Shown here: piece after piece, positions 53,673-62,391 of the stretch
How positions within the stretch are numbered: the first letter of the stretch is position 1
Layout: every line of letters starts with the position of its first letter
Source: an uncultured Clostridium sp.
Lineage (GTDB): Bacteria; Bacillota; Clostridia; Clostridiales; Clostridiaceae
Assembly (NCBI RefSeq): GCF_900769625.1
Contig: NZ_CAAGHK010000022.1
Span: forward strand, 1-64,000
DNA length: 64,000 nt
Direction of reading: 5' to 3'
Position numbers and translations under genes: made by a program
The notes under the pieces: model-generated
Told to the model about the DNA's origin: nothing
The model's database searches: none
The model's input: only the letters and a program-made list of their open reading frames with translations

Positions 53673-54623
53673 ATGTGTATAATGGATTTAACAATAGGAT
53701 TTATTTTAGATTTATTAATTGGCGATCCAGACAATCCATTCCATCCTGTGAGAGGGATTGGATGGGTTGCTGCAAAGCTTGAATCAGTTTTCAGAAAAGT
53801 ATTAGGCAAATCTCTGAAAGCAGCAGGTCTGATTGTCTGGATAATTACAGTAGTATCAACTTTTTTATTGACATATGGAATTATTATTTTTTGTGGAGAA
53901 ATTAATACGTATTTAGGAATGTTAATTGAGGGAAGTATAATTTATTTCTGTATTTCAGCTAAAGGACTTGTAGTTGAGGGTTATAAGGTTATCAAGTATT
54001 TGAAGGATGGTAATATTGAAAAGTCAAGAAAACAGCTTTCATATATTGTTGGCAGAGATACCGAGAGACTTGATTCACAGAGTATAGTAAGGGCAGTAAT
54101 TGAAACTATTGCCGAAAATATGAGTGATGGTGTTATTGCACCTTTATTATTTGCAGGAATTTTTGGCGCACCAGGAGCAATGGTTTATAAAGCAGTTAAT
54201 ACAATGGATTCAATGTTTGGATATAAAAATGATAGGTACATAGATTTTGGATATTTTCCAGCAAAGCTTGATGATTTGTTTAATTATATTCCAGCAAGAA
54301 TTACAGGAATATTAATTATTGTATCATCATTTATATTAAGAAAAGATTACAAGAACAGCTTTAAGATATTCAAAAGAGATAGATACAATCATACAAGCCC
54401 AAATAGTGCCCATCCAGAAGCTGCTATGGCAGGTGCTCTCGGTATACAGCTGGGAGGATCAAATTACTATTTTGGAAAACTTGTAGAAAAACCTGTTATT
54501 GGTGATAAAATAAAAGAAGTAGAAGTTTATCATGTTGATGAAACAGTAAAAATTTTATATTTATCAGCTGTTATTGGATTTATAACAATAATTTTTATAA
54601 AATTATTAATATATGTATTGTAA
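53673..54623 (+). CDS. cbiB: Adenosylcobinamide-phosphate synthase
   Basis: Integral membrane enzyme attaching (R)-1-amino-2-propanol phosphate to adenosylcobyric acid. It has about four to five hydrophobic segments and the motifs DLTIGFILDLLIGDPDNPFH, HPVRGIGWVAAKLE, YIVGRDTERLDSQSIVRAVI, ETIAENMSDGVIAPLLFA, AVNTMDSMFGYKNDRY, DDLFNYIPARITG and NSAHPEAAMAGALGIQLGG. The start is uncertain: ATG 53673 or 53682 fits family alignments, though the frame is open back to 53583 and neither has a ribosome site. About 316 residues. Confidence 0.9.
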   Translation: MCIMDLTIGFILDLLIGDPDNPFHPVRGIGWVAAKLESVFRKVLGKSLKAAGLIVWIITVVSTFLLTYGIIIFCGEINTYLGMLIEGSIIYFCISAKGLVVEGYKVIKYLKDGNIEKSRKQLSYIVGRDTERLDSQSIVRAVIETIAENMSDGVIAPLLFAGIFGAPGAMVYKAVNTMDSMFGYKNDRYIDFGYFPAKLDDLFNYIPARITGILIIVSSFILRKDYKNSFKIFKRDRYNHTSPNSAHPEAAMAGALGIQLGGSNYYFGKLVEKPVIGDKIKEVEVYHVDETVKILYLSAVIGFITIIFIKLLIYVL

Positions 54624-54769
54624 TAATCAAGAAGTTTTAAAACAGTTGTTATTTATAAAATCAGATAAATATTAATAAGAATATATAAATTTGAATGCAG
54701 AGTTTTGACCTATAAGTATTTTTATAGGTAAGAAATTATTTAAAGAATAAAACTTTGGAGGAATATATT

Positions 54770-55861
54770 GTGGCTAACTATGGACATGGTGGAAATATAA
54801 AAGAAATAAGCAGAAACTATAATATAAAATCGGAGGATATAATTGACTTCTCAGCTAATATTAATCCCTTAGGTATGCCCAATAGTGCAAAAGAATGTAT
54901 AGTTGATAACTTAAATCAGATAGAAAAGTATCCTGATATATCTTATTTTGATCTTAGGGAAGATATACAGGTATATGAAAACAGCCGATTAGGTCATGAT
55001 ATCGTTTCCGGTGATAATATTATTCTTGGAAATGGAGCAGCAGAAGTTATTTATAATGTTGTCAGAGCAGTTAATCCTAAAAAGACGATGATTATGGCAC
55101 CGACTTTTTCAGAATATGAAGAAGCAGTAACATCTATTTCTAAAGAAACAGTATTATATGAATTAAAAGAATGTGATGATTTCAAGCTGACAGAAGATAT
55201 ATTAAATTCAATAAATAATGATATTGATATGATTTTTATATGTAATCCCAATAATCCGACAGGTTCATTAGTTTCGCGGGAGCTGCTTTTAAAGATTATC
55301 AAAAAGGCTTCAATGACAGATTCATTTGTTGTGATTGATGAATCATTTTTAGACTTTATAAGGGATGATTTTTCAATGATTATCTATTTGAATGAGTACG
55401 ATAATTTAATAATAATTAAATCTCTTACAAAATTTTTTGCTATTCCAGGATTGAGAATAGGATATGGACTCTGTGGAAATAAATATTTTTCTCAAAAAAC
55501 TGCAACAATGTCGGCTGCATGGAATATAAATATCTTTGCAGATATATGTGCAAGAACATGTTTAAAAGATAAAAAATATATCGATGACAGCATTGATTTT
55601 ATGGAAAAAGAACGAATTTATATGTATAATGAACTAAAGAAAATTAATTATTTGAAGGTGTATGAACCAAGTGTAAATTTTATATTTTTCAAGGTGAAAA
55701 ATGAGATAGATTTAAAAAAGGAACTGCTTAATAAAAGTATACTTATACGAAGCTGCAGCAATTATCACAGCTTAGATGAAAGGTATTTTAGAATAGCAGT
55801 AAGAACTCATGAAGAAAATATCAAGATATTAAATGCTTTAAATTCAATATCAAATATGTAA
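54770..55861 (+). CDS. cobD: L-threonine-O-3-phosphate decarboxylase
   Basis: PLP enzyme making (R)-1-amino-2-propanol phosphate for CbiB. 363 residues from GTG 54770, with TTGGAGGAA 8 bases upstream; TTG 54755 would overlap that site. Marks: NYGHGGNIKEISRNY, DFSANINPLGMPNS, ILGNGAAEVIYNVVRAV, FICNPNNPTGSLVS, DESFLDFIRDD and the lysine motif IIKSLTKFFAIPGLRIGYG. It lies directly after cbiB, its functional partner. Confidence 0.93.
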   Translation: MANYGHGGNIKEISRNYNIKSEDIIDFSANINPLGMPNSAKECIVDNLNQIEKYPDISYFDLREDIQVYENSRLGHDIVSGDNIILGNGAAEVIYNVVRAVNPKKTMIMAPTFSEYEEAVTSISKETVLYELKECDDFKLTEDILNSINNDIDMIFICNPNNPTGSLVSRELLLKIIKKASMTDSFVVIDESFLDFIRDDFSMIIYLNEYDNLIIIKSLTKFFAIPGLRIGYGLCGNKYFSQKTATMSAAWNINIFADICARTCLKDKKYIDDSIDFMEKERIYMYNELKKINYLKVYEPSVNFIFFKVKNEIDLKKELLNKSILIRSCSNYHSLDERYFRIAVRTHEENIKILNALNSISNM

Positions 55862-55945
55862 ACAATAAAAGTTGTGTAGATTTATACTTATGAGGGCACT
55901 CTTAAATTAGAAACTGATTAATTGAAATAGTGGAAGGGGTATATT

Positions 55946-57448
55946 ATGAAAAAGAAAAGCATCATGTTTTTAGGTACAGCATCTTCAGTTGGGAAAAGCA
56001 CTTTGGCAGCAGCATTATGCAGGGTTTTAAAAAATAAGGGTTTTAATGTAGCTCCTTTTAAAGCACTTAATATTTCTTTAAATTCTTATGTTACAAAAGA
56101 AGGGCTGGAAATGGGAAGAGCACAGGTTGTACAGGCTGAAGCCTGCAGGATTGAGCCAAGTGTATTAATGAATCCGGTTCTGCTTAAACCAAGTGCAGGC
56201 TATACACAGGTAATAGTAGAAGGAAAAGTTTATTGTAATATTGAATCATATAAATATAAGGAGTTAAACAAAAAGTTAAAGCTGCGAGTTAAAAATGCTT
56301 ATGAAAAGCTTGCAGATAATTATGATATCATTGTTCTTGAAGGTTCAGGAAGCTGTGCAGAAATAAATCTTAAGAATACTGACATAGCAAATATGGCTAT
56401 GGCAAACACTTCAGATTCTCCGGTTATTTTAGTAGCTGATATTGACAGAGGAGGAGTATTTGCATCGATAGTAGGAACACTTCAGTTATTGTCTGAAAAT
56501 GACAGGAATAGAGTGAAGGGTGTTATTATAAATAAATTCCGAGGAAATGAAGAAACATTTAAAGAGGGAATAAAACAGCTTGAAGAAATAATAAAAATTC
56601 CCGTTCTTGGCGTAATGCCTTATGAAAAATTTGATATTGAAGATGAAGACAGTGTCACAGAAAAGATCAAGAATGAACAGCAGGAAGGAAAGCTTGACAT
56701 TGTAGTAATCAGACTAGAGCATATGTCTAATTTTACAGATTTTAGCATGATTGATAGAATAAATGGCGTTAATGTGAGATATGTCAGGGAGCCACATGAG
56801 TTGAAAAAGCCGGACATAATAATACTTCCTGGAACAAAGAATACGATTGAAGATTTAAGAGCATTAAAAGAAAATAAGCTTTTTAATAAAATTATTGAAG
56901 TAAAGGAACATGGAGTACCAATTCTAGGTATATGTGGAGGATATCAGATGCTTGGTAATGTAGTTTTAGATAAACTAGGAGTTGAAGGCAAAATAAGTCA
57001 GGAAGAGGGATTTGGATTTCTTGATATAAAAACAAGATTTAATGAAGCAAAAGTAACAAAGCAGACTGATGCTGCTATATTATGTGATTTAAGAGATATA
57101 CATTCTATAGAAGGTCATATTGTCAGTGGTTATGAAATTCATAATGGTATCAGTAAAATTGGTAAGAAAGCAGTTCCTTTTATAAAAGATACAGATGGAG
57201 TGATAATAGGTGTCTGCAATCAAGAAAAAAGTATTGCAGGAACATATCTTCATGGAATATTTGATTCGGAGGATTTTATCAGTTCATTTGTTAATGGCCT
57301 TAAAAGAAATATTGAAATTACAACATCTGAGGATGAGCTTATAGAAAAAGTAAATCAATATAAAGAAAAAGAATATGACAGATTAGCTAAAATATTTGAA
57401 GAAAATATCGATATTAATAAAGTACAAGATATTTTAAACTTAAAATAG
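55946..57448 (+). CDS. cbiP: Cobyric acid synthase
   Basis: Glutamine-dependent amidation of four side chains. 500 residues: P-loop FLGTASSVGKSTLAAALCRV, PFKALNISLNSYVTKEGLEM and GRAQVVQAEACRIEP, then DIDRGGVFASIVGTLQLL, and C-terminal glutaminase nucleophile LGICGGYQMLGN with AGTYLHGIFDSEDF. In most CbiP/CobQ proteins the second motif reads FKAQNM; here it is FKALNI, replacing a well-conserved Gln by Leu. The rest looks intact, so it is probably active. ATG 55946 follows GGAAGGGG. Confidence 0.93.
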   Translation: MKKKSIMFLGTASSVGKSTLAAALCRVLKNKGFNVAPFKALNISLNSYVTKEGLEMGRAQVVQAEACRIEPSVLMNPVLLKPSAGYTQVIVEGKVYCNIESYKYKELNKKLKLRVKNAYEKLADNYDIIVLEGSGSCAEINLKNTDIANMAMANTSDSPVILVADIDRGGVFASIVGTLQLLSENDRNRVKGVIINKFRGNEETFKEGIKQLEEIIKIPVLGVMPYEKFDIEDEDSVTEKIKNEQQEGKLDIVVIRLEHMSNFTDFSMIDRINGVNVRYVREPHELKKPDIIILPGTKNTIEDLRALKENKLFNKIIEVKEHGVPILGICGGYQMLGNVVLDKLGVEGKISQEEGFGFLDIKTRFNEAKVTKQTDAAILCDLRDIHSIEGHIVSGYEIHNGISKIGKKAVPFIKDTDGVIIGVCNQEKSIAGTYLHGIFDSEDFISSFVNGLKRNIEITTSEDELIEKVNQYKEKEYDRLAKIFEENIDINKVQDILNLK

Positions 57449-57498
57449 CAATATGAGTATTATAATACGAATGAACTAAAAGTGGAAAGGGGTATTTT

Positions 57499-58020
57499 AT
57501 GTTAACAGATACTGAAGAAAGAATGCTTGAATATATACAGACTCAGGCTAATAAAAATGTTGAGGGAAAAACATTTTTTAGAATGACAGATGTCTTAGAG
57601 GATGCTTTTTTGATTACAGAGGACAAAGCATATGAAGCTTTCAAGAATATAATGTCAAGAAAGAATATAGGAAATTCTAAGTATGATATTATTGATGAAT
57701 ATATTGAGATGTTGAAAAAGGGATATGGCTCAATAAAGGAACAGATAGATATATTCGGTGGAGATAAGTATTCAATAGTTTCATCTACCGCAAGAAAGAG
57801 AATAAAGTCATATGATGGAGGAACTTTTTTTGATATTTTAAAAGAAGTATATAATGTAAGTGATGAAGATTTAGAACCTCTTGCATTAAAATGCTTGTCT
57901 TTTGCAAAATCTTCAGGTTTTAATATAAGAATAGATGAAGAAATCTATAATAAGTTTCTTAAGTATGATGTAGAAGAGCTTAATAAGCAGTACGAAAGAT
58001 TTTTATGTTTAAATAATTAG
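57499..58020 (+). CDS. Hypothetical protein, tandem paralogue 1
   Basis: 173 residues, all-helical in appearance, without membrane segments or Cys motifs. Sections in order: N-terminal ERMLEYIQTQANKNVEGKTF, FFRMTDVLEDAFLITEDKAY, IIDEYIEMLKKGYG, EQIDIFGGDKYS, then FFDILKEVYNVSDEDLE and DVEELNKQYERFL at the end. It shares with the next gene the order xKxFFRxTDxL, IDEYxxMLxxGY, EQxDIxGGDK, and a VEELxKQxxRF end. It starts 50 bp after cbiP with AAAGGGG before ATG 57499 and is probably read from the cobalamin transcript. I do not recognise the family. Confidence 0.75.
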   Translation: MLTDTEERMLEYIQTQANKNVEGKTFFRMTDVLEDAFLITEDKAYEAFKNIMSRKNIGNSKYDIIDEYIEMLKKGYGSIKEQIDIFGGDKYSIVSSTARKRIKSYDGGTFFDILKEVYNVSDEDLEPLALKCLSFAKSSGFNIRIDEEIYNKFLKYDVEELNKQYERFLCLNN

Positions 58021-58038
58021 CAACGGAGGAAATACAAA

Positions 58039-58551
58039 GTGACATATGATAATGTAGAATTATTTAAAATGATAGAAACAAGAGCAAAATATAATGTGGC
58101 AAACAAAAAGTTTTTTAGAAATACAGATATATTAAGAGTCGCATTTGGAGTATCAGAAGAAACTGCATATGAAATTATCAAAAATATTATGGCAAGTGGG
58201 AAGGCTTTACCAAATACAAAGGAATCTCTTATAGATGAATATATGAGTATGCTTCTAGATGGATACATGCCATTAAGCGAGCAGTATGATATTATGGGTG
58301 GTGATAAGCTTGCAGCTATAAAAAAAGAGGTAGAAGCAAGAAAAAAGAATTTTGTAAAAGGAAGCATTCTTGACGTTTTTGAGATTGTATTTAATATACC
58401 TCGCAAAGAAACTACCTACATTATGGAAAAATATCTTAATACAATTGAGTCTTCAGAATTTTCATATAAATTGAATGAAGAAAGTTTTTATAGATTTTTA
58501 GAAAAAGACATGGAAGAATTGGATAAGCAGGCAGATAGATTTGGTCTATAG
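58039..58551 (+). CDS. Hypothetical protein, tandem paralogue 2
   Basis: 170 residues from GTG 58039 with GGAGG 11-12 bases upstream. Sections match the preceding gene: NVANKKFFRNTDILRVAFGV, LIDEYMSMLLDGYMPLSEQY, DIMGGDKLAAIKKEVEARKK, GSILDVFEIVFNIPRKETTY and DMEELDKQADRFGL. By eye identity is around 30%, so the duplication is old and both copies have been kept. The genes are 18 bp apart and end at a common terminator. No function is known to me; the helical, charged character suggests a binding or regulatory role. Confidence 0.75.
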   Translation: MTYDNVELFKMIETRAKYNVANKKFFRNTDILRVAFGVSEETAYEIIKNIMASGKALPNTKESLIDEYMSMLLDGYMPLSEQYDIMGGDKLAAIKKEVEARKKNFVKGSILDVFEIVFNIPRKETTYIMEKYLNTIESSEFSYKLNEESFYRFLEKDMEELDKQADRFGL

Positions 58552-58555
58552 ATAT

Positions 58556-58590
58556 AAAAAATTCAAGCTTTAAATAGCTTGAATTTTTTT
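58556..58590 (+). terminator. Terminator of the cobalamin/paralogue transcript
   Basis: AAAAATTCAAGCT (about 58557-58569) pairs with AGCTTGAATTTTT (58576-58588) around TTAAAT, with additional Ts. Confidence 0.9.
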
Positions 58591-58747
58591 GAGTTTCATT
58601 TTTTAATACATATCTTTTCAGCATTTTAGCATTTTTATAAGTTGTTTCATAATCAAATATATTATGCAGCATCCACAATCAATATATGTTTCATATTATC
58701 TATTATTTTAATTAAAATTTACGTAATTAATATTGTGTAAACATATC

Positions 58748-58779
58748 TTTAAACTCGCCTAACACAAGACGAGTTTAAA
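58748..58779. terminator. Hairpin in the convergent gap
   Basis: TTTAAACTCG (58748-58757) pairs perfectly with CGAGTTTAAA (58770-58779) around a 12-nt loop. It has no U-tract on either side; it may back up termination of the minus-strand ytaF gene. Confidence 0.4.
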
Positions 58780-58856
58780 TTAGTAAATTTAATTATATAG
58801 ATATTATTTTAACGGAAAAGTATAATTAAGAAAAAATAAATGTATACTTTTTTATA

Positions 58857-59483
58857 TTATTTTAATACTCGAACAACAGCTAATATTATTAGCAATGCTC
58901 CTGAAAGCCAGGAAATTTCAAAATTAAGTTTTTCAGAAAATTTATGTCCTAATAAAACACCAATTGAAACGGCGAGAACTCCGACAATAAAACATAGTAT
59001 TGTTGTCTGAATATAATTGATGCTGCATAAGCTTGAACCAAAACCAACAGCAAGACTATCTAAAGAAAGTGCCAGGGCTAAGTAAAATGCTTCTTTTGAA
59101 TTAAGATATTTTGATTTATCAAAATCGGCTTTTCTTTCATCTGCATAAACCTGCAGGACAAACTTAAAATCAAATAATTTAAATGTCAGCGGGTAATCGC
59201 ATTTGGTTTTTTTAGAAATGTATGATTTAAAAAAATATTCAAAGAGACGATATATTCCAAGAGACATAAGAATTATAAAACCAAGTACAACCGGAAGATT
59301 TCCAGGAAGAAAGCTTTTAAAGACAGATCCTATAAACAGTGAAAAAGCTAATGTCAAAGTACACACTAAGTTAATTATCATAACAGATTTAATTGGTATT
59401 TTAATTTTTGATGTTCCATAAGCAATACTGGCCACAAAGGAATCTATACATAAAGATGATACAAGCAATAATGACTCAAGCAT
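58857..59483 (-). CDS. ytaF: Sporulation membrane protein YtaF (MntP-like)
   Basis: 208-residue membrane protein with six hydrophobic segments in two halves, each with an Asp-Ser pair: SSLCIDSFVASIAYGTSKIK and LALSLDSLAVGFGSSL, the feature of the MntP/YtaF manganese-exporter-like family. A charged middle loop (KSYISKKTKCDYPLTFKLFD, ADERKADFDKSKYLNSKEAF) is longer than in MntP and typical of YtaF. ATG 59483 is chosen since GAGGTAAG lies 6-7 bases before it; ATG 59504 lies upstream of this site. Confidence 0.85.
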   Translation of the reverse strand: MLESLLLVSSLCIDSFVASIAYGTSKIKIPIKSVMIINLVCTLTLAFSLFIGSVFKSFLPGNLPVVLGFIILMSLGIYRLFEYFFKSYISKKTKCDYPLTFKLFDFKFVLQVYADERKADFDKSKYLNSKEAFYLALALSLDSLAVGFGSSLCSINYIQTTILCFIVGVLAVSIGVLLGHKFSEKLNFEISWLSGALLIILAVVRVLK

Positions 59484-59693
59484 AAATCTTACCTCACAAT
59501 TCATATATACATAGCCATAATATGAATAAAAACTACAATTAGTTACATGTCTTATAAAGTTTGTGTAGTCTGGTGTAAGATATTTTTATTTAATTAGATA
59601 TATTAAGAGAATGTGATTCATGATATACTAATATAGTAAAAATGGATAAAAAAATTTAAATATAAATAACTATATGGAAGATGGAGGATAAGA

Positions 59694-60503
59694 ATGTATA
59701 AATTAATAGCATTAGATATGGATGGAACGCTTCTTAATAGTGAAAAGAAGATAACTGATAATACTAAAAAAGCCCTAAAAGAAGCTGAAGCAAAGGGCGT
59801 AAAAGTTGTATTAGCATCGGGAAGACCATTAAGCGGTATTACAAAATCTTTAGAAGAATTAGATTTATTGAAAGGTGATGATTATGTTTTAAGCTTTAAT
59901 GGCGGAATAGTTATTAACAGCAAAACAAAAGAAGTTGTGACAAGTAGTTTATTAAAGGGAGCTGATTTAAAGGAAATATATAAAGTTTCTCAAGAACTTG
60001 ATATTAATATACATGCATTTTCTGCAAAAAGAGGACTTATAACACCTAAAATGAGCAAGTATACTCAGCATGAATGTGATATAAATGGAATAGATGCAGA
60101 AATTATGGATTTTAATGATATTGAAGATGATGAAGACATTGTAAAAGTAATGATGATAGATCCACAGGAAAAATTGGACAAAGCAATTGAAAAACTTCCA
60201 AAGGATTTATATGAAAAATATAGTGTATTCAAAAGTGCACCTTTCTTTTTAGAATTTACAAATAAGGAAGTTGATAAAGGCAAGGGATTAAAGAAATTAG
60301 GTGAGTATTTAGGAATTAAGCAGGAAGAAATCATCGCTTGTGGAGATGCTGGAAATGACTTATCGATGGTTAAGTATGCAGGACTTGGAGTTGCTATGAA
60401 GAATGCAACAGATGATGTCAAGGAGGCAGCCGATTATATAACTCTTTCTAATGATGAAGACGGAATAGCTCATGTAGTAAATAAATTTATTTTAAACAGA
60501 TAG
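59694..60503 (+). CDS. Cof-type HAD-IIB phosphatase
   Basis: 269-residue haloacid-dehalogenase-family phosphatase. Motif I LIALDMDGTLLNSEKKI (nucleophile and acid Asp), motif II VVLASGRPLSGI, motif III lysine in EVDKGKGLKKLGEYLG, motif IV CGDAGNDLSMVKYAG. A C2B cap domain fills about residues 85-185. Substrates of this group are sugar phosphates, flavin or pyridoxal phosphates; none can be singled out. ATG 59694 follows TGGAGGAT. It stands alone. Confidence 0.92.
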   Translation: MYKLIALDMDGTLLNSEKKITDNTKKALKEAEAKGVKVVLASGRPLSGITKSLEELDLLKGDDYVLSFNGGIVINSKTKEVVTSSLLKGADLKEIYKVSQELDINIHAFSAKRGLITPKMSKYTQHECDINGIDAEIMDFNDIEDDEDIVKVMMIDPQEKLDKAIEKLPKDLYEKYSVFKSAPFFLEFTNKEVDKGKGLKKLGEYLGIKQEEIIACGDAGNDLSMVKYAGLGVAMKNATDDVKEAADYITLSNDEDGIAHVVNKFILNR

Positions 60504-61185
60504 GTTATAATAATGAATCTTCATTAAATAAAAGCATAATTAATAAAGTAAACATTAAATCTTAATGATATGTGATAATACTGAGATTTATTGTATAACA
60601 AATTACTTAAAGCCAAATAATTTTTGAAAGAAGCCGACTTTTTCATTTTTATTTTTTCTTCTATAGTCTGCTGGACATTTGGTGAACAGATTTGGGATTA
60701 ATTTAAAATTAATGAAATTAGATTTTGGATTAGTATAAATAGATAGTATAATATAGAATGCTTTATGTTTTCTTTATTTTTTATGATGCAGATAGATATA
60801 TTGAATGGTTATAAAAAATAAAGTGAAAGTAATTTTATCAATCTATTAAAACATTTTGAGAATAAACGATATAATAACTAATAGAGAAGGAACCTTTAAT
60901 CTGACAGTGAAAATATCTAAGGATAGGAAATACTACGACATATGTGAAATATAATACTATATTAGAGTTCAATAGAGATAATATTATTATAAAGTTTAGT
61001 TTTACATATGAATTGAGAAGAATACTTGAATAGTCAATTGATTATTAATGCAGAAATATTTTAGGATTAAGGTCAGTTTTTAAAGAAAAGGTTAAAGTAA
61101 TTCAAAATGAAGATTTTGTGTTTGTAATCTGCATATGAGTATTTAAAAAACTATAATTGTATTATTTTAGGGGGGATAGGCATCT
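60504..61185. other. Gene-poor region with one gene fragment
   Basis: 682 bp between the HAD and HD-GYP genes. It carries the minus-strand fragment at 60603-60773 (separate entry). The remainder is A+T-rich and I see no other coding sequence, repeat or strong hairpin. Confidence 0.4.
60603..60773 (-). pseudogene. C-terminal gene fragment, family not recognised
   Basis: A start-less frame of 56 codons on the minus strand ending in TAA at 60605-60603. It reads IPNLFTKCPADYRRKNKN followed by EKVGFFQKLFGFK. This is non-random: K/F/G-rich C-terminal tails of this kind are common in clostridial proteins, and A+T-rich noise would rarely give Pro-Ala-Asp and Gly codons in order. No ATG, GTG or TTG is in the frame. 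I cannot name the parent. Confidence 0.35.
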
Positions 61186-62293
61186 ATGAGGCTGGTTCCA
61201 ATTGAAAGCGTAAGACCTAATACTGTATTAGGAAAGACGATATATGATATAGATGGAAGACTTCTTTTAAGGGCAGGTGTAGTTCTGAGAGAAAATACAA
61301 TTGCTAAAATAAAAGAAATAAATATTTTATCTATATATAGTCGATAAATATAGTAATGAGGAAATTGAAGATATTATAAAGCCTGAAATAAGGCAGAAAG
61401 CTATTATAACTATCAAAGAAGCATTTTCGAATATAGGAAGACTTAATAATGGCAATCCATTTAGAAATAGTGAAAAAGATTATACATGGCAGGAACAGAG
61501 TTACTTTTACAACATAGGAAAAATGGCAGAAGATATAATTGAAAATATATTGAGTAGAAAGAATGTGGTACTTGCTTTAGTAGATATAAGAAGTATGAAC
61601 AACTATACCTATTCACATTCAGTTAATGTGGCGGTTATTTCTATGACTATAGGAATTGCTTTAAAATTTCCTAAGAAAAAATTAGAGGCGCTTTGTATAG
61701 GTGCACTTATTCATGATATAGGCAAATCTTTTCTTCCTAAAAGAATGATGGACAAAGATACAAGCTTTACAGAAAAAGAAATTGAACTGCTAAGGCATCA
61801 TCCAAGGCTTGGATATAAATATTTATCAAGCACTTATAATGTTAACAGTCTGAGTAAGATGATAGTATTGCAGCATCATGAGAGACCTGATGGACTTGGA
61901 TATCCTGATGGCCTTAAAGAGGAGAATATCCTTGATTTGAGTAAGATAGTAAGTATTGCTGATGCTTATGATAATTTGTCTACGGATCTTCCAGGAAAAA
62001 GAGCAATGTTTCCTAGTGATGTATTAGAATATCTCATGTCCAACGCAGGAACATTATTTGATTATTATATTATAAGTGTATTCTGCAGAATTGTAATACC
62101 ATTTCCAAAGGGTACGATAGTTAAATTAAGCACTGAAGAAATAGCAAGAGTTGAAGAAACAGTTCCTAATTTTCCATTAAGGCCTATTTTGAGAATAATC
62201 AGTGGTCCAAGGGAAAGCAGAGTAGGTGAGAGGATTTCTCTGCTGGAAGAGCTTTCGGTAGTTATTACGGAAATAATATATGATATGAACTAA
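61186..62293 (+). pseudogene. HD-GYP domain (c-di-GMP phosphodiesterase-like) gene with frameshift
   Basis: From ATG 61186, behind GGGGGGAT, the frame gives 53 residues (MRLVPIESVRPNTVLGKTIY onward) and stops at 61345-61347. The reading continues in another frame from about 61340 (VDKYSNEEIEDIIKPEIRQK) without a start to the HD-GYP domain ending at 62293. Motifs present are SHSVNVAVISMTIG, the HD in LIHDIGKSFLPKRM, HHPRLGYKYL and HHERPDGLGYPDGL. Adding one TA in the TATATATA run at 61332-61339 would join both frames exactly. An internal start at ATG 61523 gives 256 residues and still keeps the HD-GYP domain. Confidence 0.8.
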
Positions 62294-62297
62294 AAAG

Positions 62298-62329
62298 GAT
62301 TAAGGAGATCAATTCCTTAATCTTTTTTG
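62298..62329. terminator. Terminator after the HD-GYP gene
   Basis: GATTAAGGA (62298-62306) pairs perfectly with TCCTTAATC (62314-62322) around GATCAAT, extended by A-T pairs and followed by TTTTTTG. The convergent adenine deaminase gene ends 63 bp further on. Confidence 0.85.
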
Positions 62330-62391
62330 TGCACATAAAATCTACATTTATTATCATTGACAATAGATTGTTATCCACATAGGCTGGAAAA

